DNA from: Aquirhabdus parva
Lineage (GTDB): Bacteria; Pseudomonadota; Gammaproteobacteria; Pseudomonadales; Moraxellaceae
Reading direction: 5' to 3'
Assembly (NCBI RefSeq): GCF_003351745.1
Contig: NZ_CP031222.1
Span: 1,532,207-1,596,206, forward strand
DNA length: 64,000 nt
In this document: in pieces, positions 42,267 to 49,974 of the stretch
Layout of the letters: the number at the start of each line of letters is the position of its first letter
How positions within the stretch are numbered: position 1 is the stretch's first letter
Program-made: the position numbers and the translations under genes
Notes under the pieces: generated by a model
Databases searched by the model: none
What the model was told of the DNA's origin: nothing
The model's input: the letters and a program-made list of their open reading frames with translations, nothing else

Positions 42267-42288
42267 GGCAAGAAAAATATTTTTCTTG
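42267..42288. repeat. Perfect 22-bp palindrome
   Basis: GCAAGAAAAAT at 42267-42277 is followed directly by its reverse complement at 42278-42288 with no loop. It is about 30 bases past the stop of the last gene of the replication operon. A protein-binding site or part of a terminator are both possible. Confidence 0.85.
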
Positions 42289-42317
42289 CGCGTGGGTACG
42301 ACTCTGAAAATAACGAC

Positions 42318-42533
42318 TCAAACCCGCTTGATTGCCTCCCGTTGTTCTTTCAGCATGTCATTAGATTCTTTAACCAGCCGCCGTAGCTCTTGACGCAAAC
42401 CGCCTTTGTAGGCATTCATAGCGCTAATTGCTTTGCCCTCTGGAGTTTTTGCGCCTGTGGATTTAAGCCATGGTTTAACGCGGATGATGAGTTCACGCTG
42501 GGCTTGGCGTCGTTCCTCTGTCCATTCGCTCAT
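42318..42533 (-). CDS. Small basic hypothetical protein of the satellite operon
   Basis: A 71-residue, Arg/Lys-rich protein containing TGAKTPEGKAISAMNAYKGG. This resembles the short TGPxTxEGKxxSxxNAxxHG-type segment found in many small mobile-element proteins. I do not know its function. DNA or RNA binding is plausible from the charge. It overlaps the upstream gene by 4 bp (ATGA) and is the last gene of the alpA-primase operon. Confidence 0.65.
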   Translation of the reverse strand: MSEWTEERRQAQRELIIRVKPWLKSTGAKTPEGKAISAMNAYKGGLRQELRRLVKESNDMLKEQREAIKRV

Positions 42534-43093
42534 GAGTTGACCTCTTGCTTGTTGCTAAGCTTGCTCGGTACTGATTCGCTTTGATTGTGAGCGAGTACAT
42601 CATGAGCTTGCTGGGGTTGCGTTGCAGGAGCGCCATTGTTGATCTGCTGGTTCTGGGCAATATTGGCTGTCTTGGCATAGACCACTGGCGGGTTCTTGAC
42701 GGCTGCAAGTGTTTCCAGTGTAGCGCGACATTGGCTCTGGGCTTTCAGCGCGAGGCGTAGAAAGGTTTCGTATTGCTTGACGTATTCTTGACTCGATGCC
42801 TTGCGTGCCAGACTGACAAATAGATTATTTAAGGCAATCGACTGACTCATGAGCAAACGCTCGGTATGTTCCATTGAATTGTCTTGTATGAGTTGTCGGG
42901 TGGCTTCTTTGCAGGCGTCAATCATGTGATTGAAGCTGACATCATTCCCCGTATAGTTTTTACTATACGCTTCAGTGACGGCGGCACTGCTGACTTCGGG
43001 GGATAATAGCCATCCAGCGGCTTTATCTTTCTTCTCTTTTTCGGTCAATTTTGAGTCCAGTTCGAGAATGGCTGTTTTGGTCTTTGTAGTCAT
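42530..43093 (-). CDS. Hypothetical protein of the satellite operon
   Basis: A 187-residue soluble, largely helical protein that I do not recognise. The N-terminus (MTTKTKTAILELDSKLTEKE) is charged, the middle contains HMIDACKEATRQLIQDNSM and long helices, and the C-terminus is Gln/Asn-rich and probably disordered. I chose the ATG at 43093, with TAGGAG seven bases upstream, over one at 43114. It overlaps the following gene by 4 bp, and its ATG lies 18 bases past the primase stop. A regulatory or replication-accessory role is only positional inference. Confidence 0.7.
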   Translation of the reverse strand: MTTKTKTAILELDSKLTEKEKKDKAAGWLLSPEVSSAAVTEAYSKNYTGNDVSFNHMIDACKEATRQLIQDNSMEHTERLLMSQSIALNNLFVSLARKASSQEYVKQYETFLRLALKAQSQCRATLETLAAVKNPPVVYAKTANIAQNQQINNGAPATQPQQAHDVLAHNQSESVPSKLSNKQEVNS

Positions 43094-43110
43094 GGATTTG
43101 CTCCTATGCG

Positions 43111-45546
43111 TCATGCATTATGTATTTCACGGTTTAAATCTGGCTTTCGATGTGCATCATGTACACCAAGTGCACTTTTTTCAGTGAATCGGGGCTGTTT
43201 TAGGCTGTCGGGTGTATGTGGTGTACTTGATGCACTTGGTTCGGTACTTTTAGGCTCGGTTTTGTATGTCGGTGTTTCATAGCGCAAGGTGCAGCCAAAA
43301 CCATTTCTGCTACGTTTGGTGTCCTTGCTAAGATAGATGCCGATCTGTCGCATGGCAGGCTTGAGACGTTGGATCAAGTCGGCTAATCCCTTGGCAGATT
43401 TCACCCATGTGTCGTTATCCTCGCGGTAGTGTTCCAGCTCGTTGAGTAGCTGCTGCACCGTACCGACAAAGCCACTGGGTCTTTTTCTTAACAGTTCCTG
43501 CATGGCCATGGCGACGGGGGAAGCCTCTAACGTACGATAAATGCCATCTTTGCGCCGTTCTCGATAATCGTGAAGGAAAGTTTTGGCAGGTTGGCCGTGC
43601 GCCTGATAGACCGCTTCACCCAACAACGTAAAATCCGCCATACGGGGTAGGCGTTCGTCGGATAGGTCAACATGTGGTAGCTGGGCGAGTGCACTTACAA
43701 ACACGTCCAGCAAGCTGCTAAAAATCCCTGAGTGATGGATTTGCCAATAGTCGTCGAGTTCTGATTCGGTCACGGTATTGGATAGCACGGGCAGGTCGAT
43801 ATGAATCGCACGGTCGAGTAAATCCTGCGCAGTGACGATGACAGAGATACCATTTAGGATGATGGGCTTTTTAAGGTCGATCACCGTTTCATCTGTATTG
43901 GTATATAGGGTGCGACTGGCAAAGCCGCCGCCAGTGGCAAGGGTACAGAGGGCGTCCTGATAGTCTGCCGATAGGTGAGACAGGTTTTCATAGCTGACCA
44001 AGTGACTATTACGGGCATTGATAAAAACGTCATCCTTGTTCTTAGGGGCGGTGCGTAGGTTGCTGCGATTAGGGTCAATCAGATTTCTAAGGGCGTCCTG
44101 TGTTGAGCTTTTGGCGCTGCCTTGTTCGCCTGATAGCTCCAGCACGACATAGGGTGTTTCGGGTCGTAGACATTCCAGTAGCCACGCCACAATCAAGAGG
44201 CGTTCCGATTCGGGGATGTTGGCGACTGCCCATAGGGCATTTAGATTGCCTGCGCCAGCGGTAGGCATTGGTAGCTGGCGCATTGAAGATGATCGGGTAA
44301 AAAGTACAGACGGCTGATCGATCACTTGCCAGCCTTGCGCACTGATCTTGACGGCTTGCCATGTGTCGTTGCATAAGTCTAGCCAGTACGCGCCGTCATG
44401 CTTGGCGGTACGGCAGTTGACACTGACTTGATCTCCGTCAAACTTGGCGCGGCCTGAAAGTGAGCTGATTGCGGCTTTGAGCGATAAATCGCTCGGGGCT
44501 GTGCCTTCGCTTTTGTAGTAGGCATAGGATAGCCATTCTTGAAACGACTTGCTGTTGAGATGCCAGCATTGCCGTACGTTGCCCACGGTTAATATCGCGT
44601 ATGGTTCTGAGTCGGGATCGTGCACGAAGGTACACGCCGATGATGCCACGTCGATCAGCATTGAACAGGTATCGTTATAGCCACTTTCATCGGATTGACC
44701 GATAATCTCGCGTTCAATGTCTGCCAGCTTGACCGCTTTACACTGTTTAAGTCTGACCCGTAAACGCGCCCATTCAGGTTTGCTGGTCATGTAAATGTGC
44801 TGAAATGCTGCGAGGGTCTGCGCTTCCCACAGTGCACCGACGTTCGGATTGTCACGGTCATTGGCCTGTAGAAAGGCATATTCAATAGTGGCAAGTGCGT
44901 CGGTGGTCTGGGTGTGGTCTGCTGCATCTGTGAGTGCTGTTAGCTCGGCTGTTAACTCTGATGTGGGTTGATACTGATTTATTGGTGCGGTAAGCCCTAA
45001 AACTTGTATGGGTAAGTCTTTAAACCACGCTTGATAGGTCGTCGCTATATCACAACCTACAGGCGCGTAGAGCTGCGCATAGCCAGCCATAGACCATGAC
45101 TTGATGACGTGGGTCATATTGCCGCCGTCTTTAGGCACAGGATCATGCTTGCCGCCATAGTCGCGGGGTGTGAACGTTAACAGGCAGGGTAGGCCAGTGC
45201 GTGAGATTGCAAAGGCTGCCTCTGGGCTGCTGACCACGAATAGCGGTTTATCTTTGGCGGGTGTGCCAAGGACTGTCGCGCCGACGGGGTAAGGCTCTGG
45301 ATAGTACACGGGTTTATCGGCACGAAATGGCGATAGGAAGGCGATACCAACGATTGCGCGCTTACTGTCGTACATGGGCAATGCCAGCCAGCCGCCTACC
45401 GATTTGCCGCCTATGTCGCCGTCTGCGTGCGATGTATAGAACGGCGTAGCTGTCAAGCCGTATTGCCCGTAGACGTCGTGCTGGGCGTCGGCACGGGGAA
45501 ATGTTGCTAATAACGTCTCTGGGGTGGATTGCTCTGGGGGCTTCAT
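43111..45546 (-). CDS. Primase/helicase-like replication protein of the element
   Basis: An 811-residue protein. The N-terminal ~200 residues look toprim/primase-like (GWLALPMYDSKRAIVGIAFL, PLFVVSSPEAAFAI). The central-to-C-terminal part holds an ATPase with Walker A-like GEQGSAKSS near residue 475 and a following segment (VFINARNSHLVSYENLSHLS) as in the DUF927/superfamily-3-like helicases of phages and satellites. The C-terminal tail is Ser/Thr/Pro-rich. By comparison with P4 alpha-type proteins it would start and unwind the replicating element. It lies three bases after the AlpA-like gene. The domain boundaries are estimates. Confidence 0.75.
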   Translation of the reverse strand: MKPPEQSTPETLLATFPRADAQHDVYGQYGLTATPFYTSHADGDIGGKSVGGWLALPMYDSKRAIVGIAFLSPFRADKPVYYPEPYPVGATVLGTPAKDKPLFVVSSPEAAFAISRTGLPCLLTFTPRDYGGKHDPVPKDGGNMTHVIKSWSMAGYAQLYAPVGCDIATTYQAWFKDLPIQVLGLTAPINQYQPTSELTAELTALTDAADHTQTTDALATIEYAFLQANDRDNPNVGALWEAQTLAAFQHIYMTSKPEWARLRVRLKQCKAVKLADIEREIIGQSDESGYNDTCSMLIDVASSACTFVHDPDSEPYAILTVGNVRQCWHLNSKSFQEWLSYAYYKSEGTAPSDLSLKAAISSLSGRAKFDGDQVSVNCRTAKHDGAYWLDLCNDTWQAVKISAQGWQVIDQPSVLFTRSSSMRQLPMPTAGAGNLNALWAVANIPESERLLIVAWLLECLRPETPYVVLELSGEQGSAKSSTQDALRNLIDPNRSNLRTAPKNKDDVFINARNSHLVSYENLSHLSADYQDALCTLATGGGFASRTLYTNTDETVIDLKKPIILNGISVIVTAQDLLDRAIHIDLPVLSNTVTESELDDYWQIHHSGIFSSLLDVFVSALAQLPHVDLSDERLPRMADFTLLGEAVYQAHGQPAKTFLHDYRERRKDGIYRTLEASPVAMAMQELLRKRPSGFVGTVQQLLNELEHYREDNDTWVKSAKGLADLIQRLKPAMRQIGIYLSKDTKRSRNGFGCTLRYETPTYKTEPKSTEPSASSTPHTPDSLKQPRFTEKSALGVHDAHRKPDLNREIHNA

Positions 45547-45549
45547 AGT

Positions 45550-45741
45550 TTATCCCCGTGCTGCTTTTTTTGACTCGATCCATGCGGTCAGTTCGTCTGC
45601 GTCGTAGTAGACGGGTGACTGTCGGGTCTCGCCTAGCTTGATGGGTTTCGGGAAAGTAGGGTCTTTGGCTGCGAGCTTGAATAGCCCGTTTCGGCTCATG
45701 GCGAGGTCTTTGCAGACGGTGGCTTGTTTTTTGAGTGGCAT
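45550..45741 (-). CDS. AlpA-family excisionase/transcription regulator
   Basis: A 63-residue helix-turn-helix protein (MPLKKQATVCKDLAMSRNGL, then DPTFPKPIKLGETRQSPVYYDADELTAWIESK), the typical AlpA/MerR-like fold of P4 Vis and prophage regulators. Such proteins activate integrase or excision genes. I chose the ATG at 45741, with GAGG eight bases upstream, over a GTG at 45762. It is the first gene of the primase operon. Confidence 0.85.
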   Translation of the reverse strand: MPLKKQATVCKDLAMSRNGLFKLAAKDPTFPKPIKLGETRQSPVYYDADELTAWIESKKAARG

Positions 45742-45894
45742 ATCGTAATCCTCATAGTGCACCGTTCAGGGGGAAGCGGTGCGGTATGAGGGATCTAAGC
45801 AAATGCTTATGCTGTGAGAGCAAGCGTTAAAGGTGTAAGGGCATTCAATATTTTTGCTATCACACCATATTTAAAGTATTGTTTATGAATGTTT

Positions 45895-46620
45895 TTAATG
45901 GGTAATATCTTTAATTTGTCTTAACAGCTTTACCCCACCTTTCTTTGCGCTGGGGTGACGGCAAATTTTGTCGATAGCATCCTGTATCTGCTTTGCTTCT
46001 ATATGTGGATGGTTCTCTCTGATCCAACTCGTAACAGTTTCTTGCTTTGGTGGGGGCATTGTTTCTGGATCAAAACCGACCCAAAAATGCTTGACAACTG
46101 CTTCCGCGACTTCAAGAGCTGGAGTTGAATATGACGATATCAGTACATGATTGTTGGCTTGGGGAGTGCTTATGGGCGCTGCGTAGTTGATGGCTGGTGT
46201 CATTGGTTCTATATAACCGTTTTTATTCAGCCATTTTTCTAACCCTTTTCTGCTGATTTTTGTTTGATGGACAACAATATTATCTAGATCTTCTAGCCCT
46301 AAATTTAAAGGAGTAATATTTTCAAACCATTGAGTATAGTCGTTTTCTCTGCTGACAAATGCTATCTTGCAATCAATTTCACTAGTACAGACAGCTTGCT
46401 TAATTGCCCTAATCATAATCGCCGCGTGTTTCCAATTGGATTGTTCATTCGTTTTAAGAGAACCAATCAAAATACTTTCATCTCGAATACATTCATAAAT
46501 GAGAGGGTCAATTCCTGCTGTTAGCAATGCTGCCTCAACAATGCTAAACAACTGTATATCTTTCCAATGAGTCAAGTCTGGATTTCCAGCTTTGCCGTGC
46601 AACTCCCGTAATGTCGCCAT
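45895..46620 (-). CDS. Hypothetical protein between AlpA-like regulator and integrase
   Basis: A 241-residue soluble protein I cannot place in a named family. The opening MATLRELHGKAGNPDLTHWK and IQLFSIVEAALLTAGIDP resemble proteins often found next to integrases in Acinetobacter-type elements. The middle has SRKGLEKWLNKNGYIEP, a possible helix-turn-helix-like segment, and the C-terminus IDKICRHPSAKKGGVKLLRQ is basic. A near-perfect GGAGGTG precedes the ATG. A regulatory role is possible but not shown. Confidence 0.7.
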   Translation of the reverse strand: MATLRELHGKAGNPDLTHWKDIQLFSIVEAALLTAGIDPLIYECIRDESILIGSLKTNEQSNWKHAAIMIRAIKQAVCTSEIDCKIAFVSRENDYTQWFENITPLNLGLEDLDNIVVHQTKISRKGLEKWLNKNGYIEPMTPAINYAAPISTPQANNHVLISSYSTPALEVAEAVVKHFWVGFDPETMPPPKQETVTSWIRENHPHIEAKQIQDAIDKICRHPSAKKGGVKLLRQIKDITH

Positions 46621-46745
46621 TTTTCACCTCCAAAAATGCTATCTAGTAACTTTGCTAGATTGGTGGCATGAGCCTGCCATTTCATTTTTAGTTTATCATA
46701 AGATTTATCTTACGAAAACGTTTGGTGGCGTGTGGTGCAAAGTTT

Positions 46746-48074
46746 CTAGCTAGCGACTTTTGGAAATGGAACAATTTTAACGCCGTTTAGTCTTTCTTTG
46801 ATGATCAATCCATAATCATGCGGGGTAGTGTGCTCTTGACGATTTTGGTCTAGATAGTCGCTCCACCAGTTCATCATGCTGCGTCGCTCTTCTAAAAACT
46901 CTGCCATGTGTGTATATGCCCCGCGTACTTCGTTGCGCTCCTTGTGGCTCATCTGGCGCTCAACTGCATCTTCACTGTAGAGTTTGGACTGAATCAAGGC
47001 ACTACAGGCCATGCCTCTAAAACCGTGTCCACAGACATCTGTTTCAGTGTCATAGCCCATTCTCTGCAAAGCCTTGTTCACCGTATTTTCACTGATAAAC
47101 TTTTTAGGGTCATCACGACCAGGGAACACGTTTTCATAGTTGCCGCTGTATTGCTGAATTTGTCGTAAAATTGCGATTGCTTGAGGGGACAGTGGAACAA
47201 GATGCTCCTCTGCCATCTTTGCGCCACGGTCAGAATAACGCACACCCTCTACAGCTTCACGACTTGCGGGGATTACCCATTGCTGCCGATCAAAATCTAT
47301 TTCTGTCCAGCGTGCAAAGCGTATCTCGGATGATCTACTGAATACATGCAGTGCAAGTAGGGTGCAAAGGCGGGTAATTGGTGCGCCTCGTTGGTAAAGG
47401 TCAATGCGATGGAAAAACTCTGGCAGACGGTCATGTTTTAATTGTGGATAGTGCTTCTTTTTCTTGGCAATCAATAAGCCATCCATTTCACGGGCAGGAT
47501 TATGTTTTACATATCCTTTCTGAATTGCATAGCTAAATATCCGCACAAGGTGAGCTTTCAAGTCACGCGCTACACGGTTGATGCCTTTATCGTCAATGGC
47601 GGTAATGGCTTGAGCAATGTCTTGCGGTTCAATGTTATCAATAGGCTTGTGACCTATGAGGGGAAATAAGTGATTTTCAAATTTCCGCATGGTCTTTAGA
47701 GCCGTATCATCTCCCCATGCTCCTTTGAGTGTTAGCTCGGCATGCCATGCGCGGGTAATTTTTTCTAATGAATGGGCGTTTTCTTTCTTTGTTAGCTGTA
47801 GTTCTATTTGTTCTTTGGGGTCTATGCCGTTAGCCAGCATAGATTCAAATTCACGCCGCTTGTCCCTTGCCATTGTCAAGGTAACGGCGGGGTAGTCGCC
47901 TATGGTGATGATCGGTGTCCCATTGTGGTTTTTATAGCGGTAGCGCCACGTTTTTGTACCCGACGGATTTACACGGAAGATCAGACCGTCACCATCGAAT
48001 AGTTCATATCTACTTTGTTTTGCCTTTGCGGCAACACATTGAGCATCTGTTAGGGGCTTGGTGATTTTTGCCAT
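46746..48074 (-). CDS. P4-type tyrosine recombinase/integrase
   Basis: A 442-residue integrase. The N-terminal arm-binding DUF4102 domain spans about 1-90 (DGDGLIFRVNPSGTKTWRYR), then a core-binding domain to about 200 and the catalytic domain. The catalytic residues are visible: Arg247 (FSRSSEIRF), His350 and Arg353 (HGFRG), His377 (SHKE) and Tyr387 (AYTHM). All are intact, so the enzyme may be active. It directs integration into the 3' end of tRNA-Leu, whose gene starts about 165 bases away. The paired GGTGCTCA motifs lie just upstream of its start. Confidence 0.95.
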   Translation of the reverse strand: MAKITKPLTDAQCVAAKAKQSRYELFDGDGLIFRVNPSGTKTWRYRYKNHNGTPIITIGDYPAVTLTMARDKRREFESMLANGIDPKEQIELQLTKKENAHSLEKITRAWHAELTLKGAWGDDTALKTMRKFENHLFPLIGHKPIDNIEPQDIAQAITAIDDKGINRVARDLKAHLVRIFSYAIQKGYVKHNPAREMDGLLIAKKKKHYPQLKHDRLPEFFHRIDLYQRGAPITRLCTLLALHVFSRSSEIRFARWTEIDFDRQQWVIPASREAVEGVRYSDRGAKMAEEHLVPLSPQAIAILRQIQQYSGNYENVFPGRDDPKKFISENTVNKALQRMGYDTETDVCGHGFRGMACSALIQSKLYSEDAVERQMSHKERNEVRGAYTHMAEFLEERRSMMNWWSDYLDQNRQEHTTPHDYGLIIKERLNGVKIVPFPKVAS

Positions 48075-48095
48075 GATAAAACCTCATGAAAGCGG

Positions 48096-48115
48096 GGTGC
48101 TCATTTGGGTGCTCA
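48096..48115 (+). repeat. Paired GGTGCTCA motif, integrase end of element
   Basis: GGTGCTCA at 48096-48103 and 48108-48115, a 12-bp period, just upstream of the integrase start. It has the same sequence, spacing and orientation as the pair at 35890-35909. Confidence 0.6.
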
Positions 48116-48158
48116 TTATTCGTGGCTGTATTATGGCATATGGATTCGTATGGTGCAT

Positions 48159-48193
48159 AAAAAAAGGCCTAAACCCTTACGGTTTAAGCCTTT
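48159..48193 (-). terminator. Rho-independent terminator downstream of tRNA-Leu
   Basis: A 13-bp stem with one wobble pair (48163-48175 with 48181-48193), loop CTTAC. On the minus strand it is followed by U residues (complement of 48159-48165). It stops the tRNA transcript before the integrase region. Confidence 0.85.
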
Positions 48194-48238
48194 AGTGATT
48201 CATATGGAGTCATGTTGCAACGTATGAAATCGTGTAAA

Positions 48239-48262
48239 TGGTGGGGATGGAGAGACTCGAAC
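48239..48262. repeat. Attachment site at the tRNA-Leu 3' end
   Basis: The 3' end of tRNA-Leu, on the + strand TGGTGGGGATGGAGAGAC followed by TCGAAC, has an imperfect counterpart at 35814-35836. P4-type integrases typically use tRNA 3' ends as attB, which fits the adjacent integrase. Confidence 0.55.
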
Positions 48263-48323
48263 TCTCACGTATTGCTACGCCAGAACCTAAATCTGGTGCG
48301 TCTACCAATTTCGCCACATCCCC
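48239..48323 (-). tRNA. tRNA-Leu (anticodon UAG)
   Basis: An 85-base class II tRNA including the encoded CCA. The 7-bp acceptor stem GGGGATG/CATCCCC, discriminator A, D-arm with AAATTGGTAGACG, anticodon stem CCAGA/TCTGG around TTTAGGT (anticodon UAG, Leu), long variable arm and T-arm GAGAGTTCGAGTCTCTC are all intact. The 3' end serves as the integration site of the adjacent element. Confidence 0.97.
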
Positions 48324-48333
48324 AGCGGCGCGT

Positions 48334-48339
48334 ATCATA
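48334..48339 (-). promoter_or_regulatory. Probable -10 box of tRNA-Leu
   Basis: TATGAT on the minus strand, 11 bases before the tRNA 5' end. The -35 is poorly conserved. Confidence 0.4.
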
Positions 48340-48410
48340 ACAAGATCGATGATAACTAGATAGCCTTAGTCTGATGGTTTTATGCATTTTTGTGATTGGA
48401 AGGCGAAGAA

Positions 48411-48836
48411 TTAATCACTTGATGCTTGAGTTGTTGTTTCTATCTGATTGATAAACGACTTACCCTCTTTATAAAGGGTATAACACTGTCCAATTGGATC
48501 AAGATGATCATAAAGACGCAATGTAATGGTCTGCCTTCTTGAAAAGTCTCCGTAAGGATGGCCTTCAGGAAATCTCTGAGATATTCGTTCTTTAACCCGT
48601 TTTAAAATCCAAGGATGAGCCTCAATTTCAATATGGAGCAGATGTGCCTTACGTCCATTTTTTTGAACCCATATCGCTAGCTCATCACTCATACGCTGAA
48701 AATGATTGGAAAACTCTTCAAAATCGTCTGCACTAAATTGCACAGTTCTTATTATTTTTCTAAATAAAAATGAGCCCGTTTGCTCATCTGAAACAATATA
48801 AAAATGATGCTTCGGATCTTGTTGTAATGTTGACAT
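48411..48836 (-). CDS. Hypothetical protein
   Basis: A 141-residue soluble protein of unknown function. It contains HHFYIVSDEQTGSFLFRKI near the start, KAHLLHIEIEAHPWILKRV in the middle and an Arg-rich FSRRQTITLRLYDH. It has no signal peptide or membrane segment. I chose the ATG at 48836, preceded by GGAAAG, over a TTG at 48848. It lies outside the element, between tRNA-Leu and dapD, and stands alone. I do not recognise a family. Confidence 0.75.
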   Translation of the reverse strand: MSTLQQDPKHHFYIVSDEQTGSFLFRKIIRTVQFSADDFEEFSNHFQRMSDELAIWVQKNGRKAHLLHIEIEAHPWILKRVKERISQRFPEGHPYGDFSRRQTITLRLYDHLDPIGQCYTLYKEGKSFINQIETTTQASSD

Positions 48837-48946
48837 TTGGCTTTCCAAATTTCAAATCAGGTTTCAAGTCAATTGAAATAACTGCACAAACAAGAATGAC
48901 ATCGCTGATAAAGTTCTTGTTTGTGCTATTGGTTTAATTCAGGTAA

Positions 48947-49771
48947 TTAATCGACGCGAAGCAGTTCATTCAAACCAGTTTTTGAGCGGGTTTGGGCATC
49001 TACTTTCTTTACAATAACCGCAGCGTAGAGGCTATATTGACCATTCGCAGCGGGTAAATTACCTGCAACAACAACCGATCCAGCAGGAACGCGACCATAT
49101 GTAACTTCACCAGTTTCACGGTCATAAATTTTAGTGGATTGACCGATATACACGCCCATAGAGATGACAGAGCCTTCTTCAACGATCACGCCTTCAACGA
49201 TTTCTGAGCGTGCGCCGATGAAGCAATTATCTTCGATAATCGTTGGGTTTGCTTGCAGCGGCTCAAGTACTCCGCCAATACCAACTCCACCGGACAAATG
49301 GACATTTTTACCAATCTGCGCACATGACCCAACTGTTGCCCATGTATCGACCATAGTACCTTCATCAACATATGCACCGATATTGACATAAGAGGGCATC
49401 AAGATCACATTGCGAGCAATGAAACTACCTTTACGGGCTACAGCTGATGGCACAACTCGGATGCCGGCGGCTTGAAACTGTGCTTCATTCCAGTCGGCAA
49501 ATTTAGTTGGTACTTTGTCATAGTATTGAATGGAATCACCGCCACTCATCGGGACGTTGTCATTCAGGCGGAATGAGAGTAATACGGCTTTTTTGAGCCA
49601 TTGATTGACTTGCCATGCGCCATCGATCTTCTCAGCAACACGGAGTGAACCATTGTCTAATCCTGCAAGTGCTGCTGCAACGGCATCGCGCACATCTTGT
49701 GGTGCGTTGCTTGGAGAAAATTGGAGGCGATCTTCAAACGCTTGTTCGATGAGGCTGGCAAGTTGAGTCAT
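48947..49771 (-). CDS. dapD: 2,3,4,5-tetrahydropyridine-2,6-dicarboxylate N-succinyltransferase DapD
   Basis: A 274-residue left-handed beta-helix transferase that succinylates tetrahydrodipicolinate in the lysine/diaminopimelate pathway. The hexapeptide-repeat region is clear ([57 protein letters not shown]). I prefer the ATG at 49771 ([15 protein letters not shown]) because it aligns with the E. coli start (MQQLQNIIETAFERR) and gives the standard 274 residues. An in-frame ATG four codons upstream at 49783 is possible. It is a single gene. Confidence 0.96.
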   Translation of the reverse strand: MTQLASLIEQAFEDRLQFSPSNAPQDVRDAVAAALAGLDNGSLRVAEKIDGAWQVNQWLKKAVLLSFRLNDNVPMSGGDSIQYYDKVPTKFADWNEAQFQAAGIRVVPSAVARKGSFIARNVILMPSYVNIGAYVDEGTMVDTWATVGSCAQIGKNVHLSGGVGIGGVLEPLQANPTIIEDNCFIGARSEIVEGVIVEEGSVISMGVYIGQSTKIYDRETGEVTYGRVPAGSVVVAGNLPAANGQYSLYAAVIVKKVDAQTRSKTGLNELLRVD

Positions 49772-49974
49772 AGGAGAGTCCATTTAATATCTGTAAAACA
49801 AGAGAGAAGCTAATAAATTCGTGAGGGATTGTAGCTTAAATTCGCGGAGGATTGTTAATCTACCGCGTGGCCACCTATGTTTTTCATGTGCTTTTCTTTC
49901 ATCACCTTATCGACTGATCAATAGATAAGTCTCTAAAATCTATAAACTCTTTAAATTTACTTATTTCTAAAATG

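Larger units (their letters stand above)
41785..42317. other. Gene-free stretch between RHS cargo and replication operon
   Basis: This is 533 bases without a supportable gene. From left to right it holds a possible promoter for the lipoprotein-RHS operon (41845-41872), a terminator-like hairpin at 41939-41967 and the perfect 22-bp palindrome at 42267-42288. The middle part (42000-42240) shows nothing I can interpret. A replication origin for the satellite could lie here, but I see no iterons. Confidence 0.4.
35814..48262. mobile_element. P4/satellite-like integrative element at tRNA-Leu carrying an RHS toxin locus
   Basis: A ~12.4-kb element between a diverged tRNA 3' fragment and tRNA-Leu(UAG). 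From right to left it carries a P4-type tyrosine integrase, a hypothetical gene, an AlpA-like regulator, a primase/helicase and two small genes in one operon. Cargo follows: a small lipoprotein, a full RHS gene, an immunity candidate and an orphan RHS tip. Paired GGTGCTCA motifs occur at both ends with the same 12-bp period and orientation and are probably integrase arm sites. There are no capsid, tail or packaging genes, so it looks like a satellite or mobile island rather than a complete prophage. All genes lie on the minus strand, unlike the flanking ntrBC genes. Confidence 0.75.

Noticed and set aside
48411-48836. Treating this hypothetical gene as part of the integrated element
   Set aside because: It lies on the far side of tRNA-Leu from the integrase, outside the attachment repeats.
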